Assembly: GCA_944327405.1 (NCBI GenBank)
Contig: CALVHK010000047.1
Location: 1-7,360, forward strand
Direction of reading: 5' to 3'
DNA: 7,360 nucleotides
DNA from: an uncultured Bacilli bacterium
Lineage (GTDB): Bacteria > Bacillota_I > Bacilli_A > RF39 > UBA660
The number at the start of each line of letters is the position of its first letter. Position 1 is the stretch's first letter. The translations under genes were made by a program, and so were the position numbers. Positions 1 through 5,689 of the stretch are shown here, one piece after another. The notes under the pieces were generated by a model. That model saw nothing but the letters and a program-made list of their open reading frames with translations, was not told the DNA's origin and did not search any database.

Positions 1-43
1 AAAACCTCTCAAACCCTTTTAAATAAAGGGATTGGGAGGTTTT
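1..43. terminator. Long hairpin: terminator or leader attenuator
   Basis: Bases 1-19 pair with 25-43 around a 5-base loop. The outer arms AAAACCTC and GAGGTTTT and the inner arms CCCTTT and AAAGGG are perfect; one A:A mismatch and one T:G pair lie between them. Read on the plus strand it is followed by a T-rich run and could end a gene to the left. Read on the minus strand it lies about 20 nt inside the leader of the promoter at 70-98 and could act as an attenuator. The window ends too soon to decide. Confidence 0.6.
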
Positions 44-69
44 GCTTCTTTCAAAGTGTCAAAGATGAG

Positions 70-98
70 ATTATAACATATTTACTTTAAAGTTTAAA
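70..98 (-). promoter_or_regulatory. Sigma-A type promoter for an off-window gene
   Basis: On the minus strand TTTAAA (93-98) and TATAAT (70-75) are separated by 17 bases. The -10 box is preceded by TG at the extended -10 position (TGTTATAAT). Transcription would start near 63 and run leftward out of the window through the hairpin at 1-43. It lies just beyond the terminator of the preceding operon, so it belongs to a separate unit. The match is by eye. Confidence 0.65.
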
Positions 99-116
99 CC
101 TTTATTTTATTGTATC

Positions 117-143
117 AAAAAATCCATTTTGATAATGGATTTT
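117..143 (-). terminator. Terminator of the cysS operon
   Basis: A perfect 10-bp stem, 119-128 (AAAATCCATT) with 134-143 (AATGGATTTT), encloses a 5-base loop. Read on the minus strand it ends in a run of six T. It overlaps the stop codon of the upstream membrane protein gene, as is common for rho-independent terminators in compact low-GC genomes. Confidence 0.85.
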
Positions 144-768
144 ATCTAAAATAATTAATAAAATTATATGGAAGTGTTGCTAGTCTTGATAATGCTAGTA
201 ATATGCAGTTGTCTTTATATTCTTCGATTGGTTTTATTAATTTTTCTTTTTTTATATATTCATATAACTCATTTAAATCGTCTTCTGTTCCCCATAGTTT
301 TGATAGTAAAACAAATTCAATTACAAAGGATAGAATAAATAAGACAAAGCCTAAACGTATTACTAAAACACGATTCATGCATGCCCCAGCTATAATTAAG
401 ACGTAACTTATAATTACTAAAAAAGCATTAAACTTACGATAAGTAGGTAAATATTTTCTTTTCGAATCTGCTTCCAAAGTGGTATTTATAGCTACCGTTG
501 CCGCATACACATCTTCTCCATCAAAAACTTCGGGTGACAATTTAATTACATTTCTATCTTTGTTATAGTGATCCAAAAATCTACCACTCTTCTTGATAAT
601 ATGAGGCTCACTCTCACAAATATGACTAGATAGTTTCTTTGCTATTTCAAAGCCGGATAGACGAGCATCATTTGGTGTATCTTTGGTTGTTTTAACAACG
701 CTTCTGTATAACAGATTTACTAAAAGAAGGAGTCCCACTAATAGAATAAATATTATATCAATAATCAT
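142..768 (-). CDS. YugP-like membrane protein without zinc-binding HExxH
   Basis: The 208-residue protein has hydrophobic segments at about 3-21, 115-130 and 134-156. It follows the layout of the YugP/neutral zinc metallopeptidase 2 family (PF04298): an N-terminal membrane helix, a block like LTGxEVA (here LSGFEIAKKL, 37-46), then LxDHY (65-68) and KLSPEVF (76-82). At the point where that family has VAAHEVGHA this protein has VAINTTLEA (92-100), so both zinc histidines and the catalytic glutamate are replaced (N95, T96, E99). The later family glutamate, in a VEFDAS-like block, is also missing; by eye it falls near L158. The family alignment is from memory. The fold is therefore probably kept while peptidase chemistry is lost, giving a pseudo-enzyme or scaffold at the membrane. 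Start: ATG overlaps the cysS stop (TAATG), with a GAGG ribosome site 8 bases upstream. The gene is intact, with no frameshift, so it looks maintained. Confidence 0.75.
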   Translation of the reverse strand: MIIDIIFILLVGLLLLVNLLYRSVVKTTKDTPNDARLSGFEIAKKLSSHICESEPHIIKKSGRFLDHYNKDRNVIKLSPEVFDGEDVYAATVAINTTLEADSKRKYLPTYRKFNAFLVIISYVLIIAGACMNRVLVIRLGFVLFILSFVIEFVLLSKLWGTEDDLNELYEYIKKEKLIKPIEEYKDNCILLALSRLATLPYNFINYFR

Positions 769-2153
769 TATCTTACCTCATAGATGGTTCCTTCACGGGT
801 GTCTTTTAAAATAATGCCATCCCTTTCTAATTCTTCTCTAATATAATCTGCTAGAGCATAATCTTTAACTTTCTTGGCCTCATTTCTTTTTTCAATCATA
901 CTCATTATATAATCTTCATCAATGTTCTTTTCATCTTTCTTTAATAAATCCAATGATAATACTTCATCCATTTTTTCGATGATGGCTCTTTTGGTTGAAT
1001 CATTCACATCACTTTTTAGTACATCATATAAAAGAGTTAGCGCATTTGCGGTATTTAAATCATCTTCTAGGCATTCTTTAAATTTGGTAACGTATGTTTC
1101 TAATGCATTTTCATCTACACTTCCATCTTCTTTTAAGCTTGCGATTCGAGATTTTAACTTCTTATAAGCATTCTCTGCTCCACTTAGAGAATCAAAACTA
1201 AATGTTAATTGTTTACGATAATGACTTTGTAAAACCATAAAACGATAACTCAAAGGATTGTAGCCTTCACTTTCTAGGAAAGATACAGTTAAAACTTTCC
1301 CTTTGGATTTACTCATTTTACCAGTTGCATCATTTAAATGCTCTCCATGTACCCAGTATTTGCACCAAGTATGGCCTAGATAAGCTTCACTTTGAGCAAT
1401 TTCATTGGTGTGATGAGGAAAAATGTTATCTACACCACCACAGTGAATATCTAAATATTCACCTAAATATTTTATTGAAATACCCGTACACTCAATGTGC
1501 CATCCTGGATAACCTTTACCAAAAGGACTATCCCACTTTAATTCTTGATCATCAAACTTCGATTTAGTAAACCATAAAACAAAATCCGTTTTATTCCTTT
1601 TATTAACATCTTCTTCTACTGTCTCTCTCACACCACTAATTAACTCTTCGCCAACATGGTTCGTTAGTTGATAATAATCTTTAAGCTTTGAGGTATCAAA
1701 ATAAATGTTTCCACCGGATGCATAAGCATATCCTGTTTCTAATAATTTACTTATAATTTTAATGTATTCATCAATATTCTCTGTTGCAGGACTTACAATA
1801 TCTGGTTTTTTAATATTTAGTTTTTCTGTATCTTTAAAGAAAGCATCTGTGTAGAATTTTGCAATATCCAGTACGGTTTTGTGTTCTTTTTTAGCACTAC
1901 TAACCATTTTATCATCACCTGTATCGGCATCACTTGTTAAATGACCGACATCTGTTATATTCATGACACGGGTTACATCAAACCCGATAAACCGGAGTGT
2001 TTTTTCTAAAATATCTTCCATGATATAGGTTCTTAAATTACCAATATGAGCGTAGCTGTAAACGGTAGGACCACAAGTATACATCTTAACAACTCCCTCG
2101 CACCATGGAATAAAATCTTCAATCTTTCTTGTTAGGGTATTATATAGTTTCAT
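768..2153 (-). CDS. cysS: Cysteinyl-tRNA synthetase
   Basis: This class I aminoacyl-tRNA synthetase charges tRNA-Cys with cysteine using ATP, in the cytoplasm. The 461-residue length matches the family. The HIGH-type signature is AHIGN (35-39) and the KMSKS loop is GKMSKSKGK (278-286). The zinc site that selects cysteine is complete by alignment: C27 (TCGPTVY), C222 (WHIEC), H247 or H248 and E251 (FPHHTNEIAQSEA). The C-terminal part (about 320-461) is the expected helical, tRNA-binding domain. An AAGAGGTG ribosome site sits 7 bases before the ATG. The TAA stop shares its last base with the ATG of the downstream YugP-like gene, so the two are translationally coupled. The leader before the ATG is only about 20 nt, which leaves no room for a T-box riboswitch. 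Confidence 0.98.
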   Translation of the reverse strand: MKLYNTLTRKIEDFIPWCEGVVKMYTCGPTVYSYAHIGNLRTYIMEDILEKTLRFIGFDVTRVMNITDVGHLTSDADTGDDKMVSSAKKEHKTVLDIAKFYTDAFFKDTEKLNIKKPDIVSPATENIDEYIKIISKLLETGYAYASGGNIYFDTSKLKDYYQLTNHVGEELISGVRETVEEDVNKRNKTDFVLWFTKSKFDDQELKWDSPFGKGYPGWHIECTGISIKYLGEYLDIHCGGVDNIFPHHTNEIAQSEAYLGHTWCKYWVHGEHLNDATGKMSKSKGKVLTVSFLESEGYNPLSYRFMVLQSHYRKQLTFSFDSLSGAENAYKKLKSRIASLKEDGSVDENALETYVTKFKECLEDDLNTANALTLLYDVLKSDVNDSTKRAIIEKMDEVLSLDLLKKDEKNIDEDYIMSMIEKRNEAKKVKDYALADYIREELERDGIILKDTREGTIYEVR

Positions 2154-2160
2154 GTGTTTT

Positions 2161-2185
2161 CACCTCTTGTTATTATTATATTATA
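2161..2185 (-). promoter_or_regulatory. Probable cysS promoter -10 region and ribosome site
   Basis: On the minus strand two overlapping TATAAT hexamers (2180-2185 and 2175-2180) lie upstream of the AAGAGGTG ribosome site (2161-2168). No good -35 box is visible at 16-18 bases, so the promoter is supported mainly by the -10 and by its place just after the peroxiredoxin terminator. Confidence 0.5.
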
Positions 2186-2226
2186 AGTTGGCGTTAAATG
2201 AAAGAATTAACTTTAAAAAATCGAGT

Positions 2227-2257
2227 AAAAAAATCACACCGTTGTTTTAGTGTGATT
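2227..2257 (-). terminator. Terminator of the perR-peroxiredoxin operon
   Basis: Arms AATCACAC (2232-2239) and GTGTGATT (2250-2257) pair perfectly around a 10-base loop. On the minus strand the stem runs into seven T (2227-2233). It begins six bases after the peroxiredoxin stop codon. Confidence 0.9.
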
Positions 2258-2263
2258 CCTTTT

Positions 2264-2950
2264 TTATTTCTTTTCCTTTTTAAAACATAAGAACCAATCT
2301 AAGCAGTATGTTTCCGCATCTTGACTCTCTACACGTTCTTTGGCAAGTCCGCAAGATCCTGGAGCTGGCATAATTACGTCATCTCCTGGATGCCAGTTTG
2401 CTGGTGTTGCAATTCCTTCAGCATCAGCTTTTTGTAAACCTTGAATTACTCTTTTAATTTCTTCAAAATTTCTTCCTAAAGATTGTGGATAATACATAAT
2501 TGTTCTTATCTTTGCTTCAGGATCGATAAAGAATACTGCTCTTACGGCTTGGGTAGTAGATTCTTTTGGCGAAATCATTCCAAATTTGTTCGCTACTTCC
2601 ATTTTGATGTCTTCAATTACCGGGAATTTTACTTCTAAGTTTTCCATTCCGTTCCATTTAATTTTTTCTTTGATTGTTCTTAACCATGCGATATGGGCAT
2701 AGATACTATCAATTGATAAGCCAATTAATTCGACATTCATACTTTTAAATTCTTCTTGCATGCTTGCAAAAGTCATGAATTCCGTCGTACATACTGGTGT
2801 AAAATCAGCTGGATGGGAAAATAGAATTACCCATTTCCCTTTATAGTCTTCAGGAAAGTGAATTTCTCCTTGCGTCGTTTTGGCTACAAAATGAGGAGCT
2901 TCCTCTCCAATTCTTGGCATATTATATATTTCTTTTTGTTCTGTTTCCAT
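2264..2950 (-). CDS. Peroxiredoxin, Prx6-like archaeal-type 2-Cys
   Basis: This thiol peroxidase reduces hydrogen peroxide and organic peroxides in the cytoplasm. The 228-residue protein carries the active-site block PADFTPVC, with P47, T51 and peroxidatic C54 in the PxxxTxxC arrangement, and the conserved arginine R137 (TQAVRAVFFID). The long C-terminal extension with NWHPGDD (185-191) marks the Prx6 group rather than the short AhpC group. C216 and C222 in CLDWFLC have the same spacing as the two C-terminal cysteines of the Aeropyrum pernix enzyme, so either could be the resolving cysteine; C200 is a further candidate. Start: ATG directly abuts the perR stop and is served by AAGGAGG (2959-2965), which lies inside the end of perR. 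M11 would be a shorter start but has no such site. No ahpF or dedicated reductase gene is adjacent, so the electron donor (possibly thioredoxin) is unknown. It is probably induced by peroxide through PerR. Confidence 0.95.
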   Translation of the reverse strand: METEQKEIYNMPRIGEEAPHFVAKTTQGEIHFPEDYKGKWVILFSHPADFTPVCTTEFMTFASMQEEFKSMNVELIGLSIDSIYAHIAWLRTIKEKIKWNGMENLEVKFPVIEDIKMEVANKFGMISPKESTTQAVRAVFFIDPEAKIRTIMYYPQSLGRNFEEIKRVIQGLQKADAEGIATPANWHPGDDVIMPAPGSCGLAKERVESQDAETYCLDWFLCFKKEKK

Positions 2951-3319
2951 TTAATTTTCCTCCTTCTTTAAACAGTCTTCACATATACCTATGAAGTTTA
3001 TTTCGTAATCTACTATTTTATTGTTTCCAATTTTATAATCAAACTTAATACTATCCATTACATCGATAATCTTATGACATTTTTCACATATAAAATGGTT
3101 ATGTAATTCATTTAAATTGTCGAAGTGATCGCCATCCGACATCTTTATCCTCTTTATTTTCTTGTCATCTACTAGTCCATTTAGAACACGGTAGACTGTG
3201 CCCAAGCTGATATTTGGTAAAGTGTGTCTAGCAATCTCATAGATTTCTTCGGCAGTTAAATGATCATACGAATTATTTACAATGTTTAGTATTAAACTTT
3301 TTTGTTTGGTATTTCGCAT
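2951..3319 (-). CDS. perR: Fur-family peroxide sensor repressor, PerR type
   Basis: This 122-residue metal-dependent repressor has an N-terminal winged helix (DNA-reading part about 35-58, NISLGTVYRVLNGLV) and a C-terminal dimerisation domain. Structural zinc is held by C78xxC81 and C113xxC116. The regulatory metal site matches Bacillus subtilis PerR residue for residue by eye: H20, D67, H73, H75 and D86 align with H37, D85, H91, H93 and D104. The aspartate D86, where Fur proteins usually have glutamate, favours PerR over Fur or Zur. H20 and H73 would be the residues oxidised by peroxide. The protein starts about 17 residues later than B. subtilis PerR and so lacks most of the first helix. 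An in-frame stop at 3332-3334 rules out an upstream start. Ribosome site: GTGAT preceded by AAGGG. The gene lies behind a Per box and directly before the peroxiredoxin. Confidence 0.9.
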   Translation of the reverse strand: MRNTKQKSLILNIVNNSYDHLTAEEIYEIARHTLPNISLGTVYRVLNGLVDDKKIKRIKMSDGDHFDNLNELHNHFICEKCHKIIDVMDSIKFDYKIGNNKIVDYEINFIGICEDCLKKEEN

Positions 3320-3331
3320 TTTATCACGCCC

Positions 3332-3354
3332 TTAATAGTAATGATTACTAATAA
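3332..3354 (-). promoter_or_regulatory. Per box operator for perR autoregulation
   Basis: This is a 23-base palindrome centred on 3343. On the minus strand the left arm is TTATTAGTAAT, the centre is C and the right arm is ATTACTATTAA; only one of 11 base pairs is broken. The inner 7-1-7 core resembles the known Per box TTATAAT-N-ATTATAA, matching 5 of 7 bases in each arm. It lies directly downstream of the -10 box and covers the predicted transcription start, so bound repressor would block initiation. Confidence 0.85.
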
Positions 3355-3355
3355 C

Positions 3356-3383
3356 AGTATATCATATTTTAAAAAAATTGCAA
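3356..3383 (-). promoter_or_regulatory. Promoter of the perR-peroxiredoxin operon
   Basis: On the minus strand TTGCAA (3378-3383) and TATACT (3356-3361) are separated by 16 bases, with TG in the extended -10 position (TGATATACT). The start would fall near 3349, inside the Per box. Confidence 0.75.
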
Positions 3384-3385
3384 GT

Positions 3386-3415
3386 AAAAAAATAAAAAAT
3401 CGTAAATTTTACAAT
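3386..3415 (-). terminator. Probable terminator after the chaperonin gene
   Basis: Arms at 3409-3415 and 3399-3405 form a 7-bp stem, one pair of which is a wobble, with a 3-base loop. On the minus strand the stem is followed by a T-rich run (two blocks of 6-7 T). The stem overlaps the chaperonin stop codon. It is AT-rich and so probably weak. Confidence 0.6.
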
Positions 3416-4953
3416 TCTTTATCTATATTTATATTCAGCTGAGTGTTTTCATTGATGATAAGACTGGATGTAGTAAGAAGCATACCCGCAATAGAAGAGG
3501 CATTTTCGAGTGAACTTATGACCACACTTGTAGGATCTATTATCTTGGTCGAACTTAGTGATTCAAACTTTTCTTCTAGTATGTTGTAAATTAGTTCATA
3601 ATTATTCTCTTTTATTTTTTTATAAATACTATCTTGATCTAATCCAACGTTTTCTAATATTTGAAAGAAAGGTTTGTTTAAAGATAATTTCAATATTTCA
3701 TAACCATCTGTTTTGGGATTTAACTCATCACTTATTTTACATAACATAATACCACTTCCTGGTAGTATTCCAGCACTCGTGTTTTCTAGAGCATGAAGGG
3801 CATCATCAAAACGCATTTTCTTTTCTTTTGCTTCTGTTAATGTTCTTGCTCCCACACGAATAATTCCTCTTCCTTCGGTTAATTTCGATAATCTATTATT
3901 TAGAAAATCTAGTTCATATTCGTCCGTTTCTTTTTCTTGTTCCTTCTTTAAATTTGTTATATGTTTTATTAACTCTTTTTTCTCTTTGTTGAACGAGATA
4001 GTAACCGTCTCTTTATCGATTTTCATTTCACTACATCTTCCTAGAGATGCTAACGTTACTTCATCTGTAGGATTTACAATTTGAGCGTCGGTTATTACTA
4101 ATAGATCCGTTAAAATATCCATTTGATGCGTTCCATACTCCGGCAATTTAAGTAAGGTAACGTTTGTTATTTTATTAAAATTTAAAGATAATACTTCATT
4201 GATTACATTCTCATCATAGTCTTTTGCTAATATTAAAGCTGGTGTTTTTTTGTCTATTAAAAAGTTTATTACTTCACTCAAAATCTCAATGTCATCAATT
4301 TCTTTGTTTACAATCAGAATGTAGGGATTATTGAAACTCACTTCCTCTTTTAGAAAATAAGGAGATGCTGAAATTGTATCAAAGGTATAACCACTTATTA
4401 GTTCTTGATAAGTCTCACTTTTATTTGTTTCTTCAATTCTTATCGCTCCCTTATTTTTTAACTTTAAGTACAGGAATGTAATCACACCCCCAATACTATT
4501 ATCATTGGCAGCAATGCTAGCTATGGCATAGTAATCACTTTCTTTAGGAGTTTTACTTTCCTTTTTTATTTTATCAATCACATCCAAAGTTGCTTCGTCT
4601 AATTCTTTTTTTAAAACATAGGGATTTTTACCGTCTTTAATTTTTTGTAATCCATTATTAAAGATGCTTTCTAGTAAAACTAATGTCGAAGTTGTTCCAT
4701 CTCCTACGGTTTCATCCGTTTTGATCGATGCTTCTTTGGCAAGAGTTAAAATCGTATTAATTCTTTCATCTTCACTTTCAATGTTTTTAGCTATTGTTAC
4801 ACCATCGTTCGTAATAAATGGGTTTAGTAAAGAGTGATCGATAATGGCATTTGATCCTCTGGGTCCTAGTGTTTTTTTCACTGTGCTACATAATAATGTA
4901 ACCGCTTCTTCAAGACACTCTGTTAGTTCACTTTCCGTTACTACCTTTTTCAT
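3409..4953 (-). CDS. groEL: Divergent group I chaperonin (GroEL-like)
   Basis: This ATP-driven folding chaperone would assemble into a cytoplasmic ring. The 514 residues align along the whole GroEL fold: ATP-site motifs TLGPRG (28-33), NDGVT (49-53, D50) and GDGTT (84-88, D85), the catalytic D384 (FDDALHA), PGSG (398-401) and D473 (IDPTSV). ATP hydrolysis therefore looks possible. The protein is unusual elsewhere. The GroEL signature ending in GGG reads ENTSAGILPGSG, the apical PGFGDRRK block reads PEYGTHQM, and the position of E. coli R197 (DRGYLSPYF) reads DTISASPYF. The tail ends LNINIDKEL, with no Gly-Gly-Met repeats. No groES and no CIRCE element lie nearby. Start: ATG with GGAGGG (4959-4964) 5 bases upstream, inside the DUF4130 gene, which it overlaps by 26 bases. 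It may be a second, specialised chaperonin; whether a normal groEL exists elsewhere cannot be seen. Confidence 0.88.
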   Translation of the reverse strand: MKKVVTESELTECLEEAVTLLCSTVKKTLGPRGSNAIIDHSLLNPFITNDGVTIAKNIESEDERINTILTLAKEASIKTDETVGDGTTSTLVLLESIFNNGLQKIKDGKNPYVLKKELDEATLDVIDKIKKESKTPKESDYYAIASIAANDNSIGGVITFLYLKLKNKGAIRIEETNKSETYQELISGYTFDTISASPYFLKEEVSFNNPYILIVNKEIDDIEILSEVINFLIDKKTPALILAKDYDENVINEVLSLNFNKITNVTLLKLPEYGTHQMDILTDLLVITDAQIVNPTDEVTLASLGRCSEMKIDKETVTISFNKEKKELIKHITNLKKEQEKETDEYELDFLNNRLSKLTEGRGIIRVGARTLTEAKEKKMRFDDALHALENTSAGILPGSGIMLCKISDELNPKTDGYEILKLSLNKPFFQILENVGLDQDSIYKKIKENNYELIYNILEEKFESLSSTKIIDPTSVVISSLENASSIAGMLLTTSSLIINENTQLNINIDKEL

Positions 4954-5689
4954 AAGTTCCCTCCATTTCTATTATGTACTTCCAATATTTTTTCGGCATA
5001 AAATTCATTTGGCAACGTTTATTTTTCCTTGATTCAATACCAATCGTATTAAAGAAAATTAACCATAAGTTTTCGATTTTTTGCTCTTCCTTGTTTATAT
5101 TCATCTCTTTTAAATTAAACTTTCCTGTTACTATATAGTATTTTTTCTTATCATAAATACTATACTTATTTCTTCCAACATCTTTAATTATCCAATATTC
5201 ATTTTTGAGTCTTCTGGCAAAATGTGGGGATAGTAATTCTAAACAATCATTAGTAGGACTAATTTCTGCATACAAAACATGATTGTTTATTTCCTTAAAT
5301 CTAATAAATCCTTTTAGTTTATGGGTCTCATTACTCACATATTTAGCTATTTTTAGAGCACTATTTACACACTTTAAATTACGCATCGTAAATATTTTGT
5401 TTTGATACTTCATCGCGTTTAATAAAAAGTAGTAGATTATTAATTCTTTATGAGTATCACTTGATAAATAGACATAGTAAATGGTTTTTAAAACTTCTTT
5501 GGATACGTTTAGCTTGTGAATATCAAAATCATGGTCTAATTCAAGCGTTACTACATCATCTAATAATGATGGGGTGTAAGTATCACTCGTTTTTATGTCA
5601 AATGGTTTTATTTTATGGTAGATTAAGCGTGTCATTAAATCTAGAAGAGTATTGATGCTTCCATCATATAAGTATATGCGGTTATTCAT
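4928..5689 (-). CDS. DUF4130 protein, radical SAM DNA-repair partner
   Basis: The 253-residue protein belongs to the TIGR03915/DUF4130 family of probable DNA metabolism proteins, which usually sit beside the radical SAM protein encoded upstream here. Recognised blocks are VLYAEISP (138-145), LLSPHFARR (152-160), WIIKDVGR (166-173) and, near the end, IESRKNKRCQMNFMPKKYW (218-236) leading into KYIIEM. The N-terminal 130 residues are less conserved and helical in character. In some bacteria this protein carries a C-terminal uracil-DNA-glycosylase domain; here it stops after the DUF4130 core. The biochemical role is unknown. Its ATG overlaps the radical SAM stop (ATGA, 4 bases) and has no clear ribosome site, so translation probably depends on coupling. 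Its own end overlaps the chaperonin start by 26 bases. Confidence 0.9.
   Translation of the reverse strand: MNNRIYLYDGSINTLLDLMTRLIYHKIKPFDIKTSDTYTPSLLDDVVTLELDHDFDIHKLNVSKEVLKTIYYVYLSSDTHKELIIYYFLLNAMKYQNKIFTMRNLKCVNSALKIAKYVSNETHKLKGFIRFKEINNHVLYAEISPTNDCLELLSPHFARRLKNEYWIIKDVGRNKYSIYDKKKYYIVTGKFNLKEMNINKEEQKIENLWLIFFNTIGIESRKNKRCQMNFMPKKYWKYIIEMEGTYEKGSNGK

Noticed and set aside
203..406. Plus-strand open frame opposite the YugP-like gene
   Set aside because: It lies wholly antisense to a gene with a ribosome site, operon context and family similarity, and has no recognisable domain.
922..1567. Two plus-strand open frames opposite cysS (922-1167 and 1325-1567)
   Set aside because: Both are shadows of the clear cysteinyl-tRNA synthetase; their residues reflect the complementary codons.
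2172..2186. Possible Per box in front of cysS
   Set aside because: One half (ATTATAA) matches but the other arm does not, and the match is explained by the overlapping TATAAT boxes.
3409..4953. Chaperonin as a group II (thermosome-like) protein because of NDG at the ATP site
   Set aside because: NDGVT is normal for Bacillota GroEL, and the overall alignment and apical domain are of group I.
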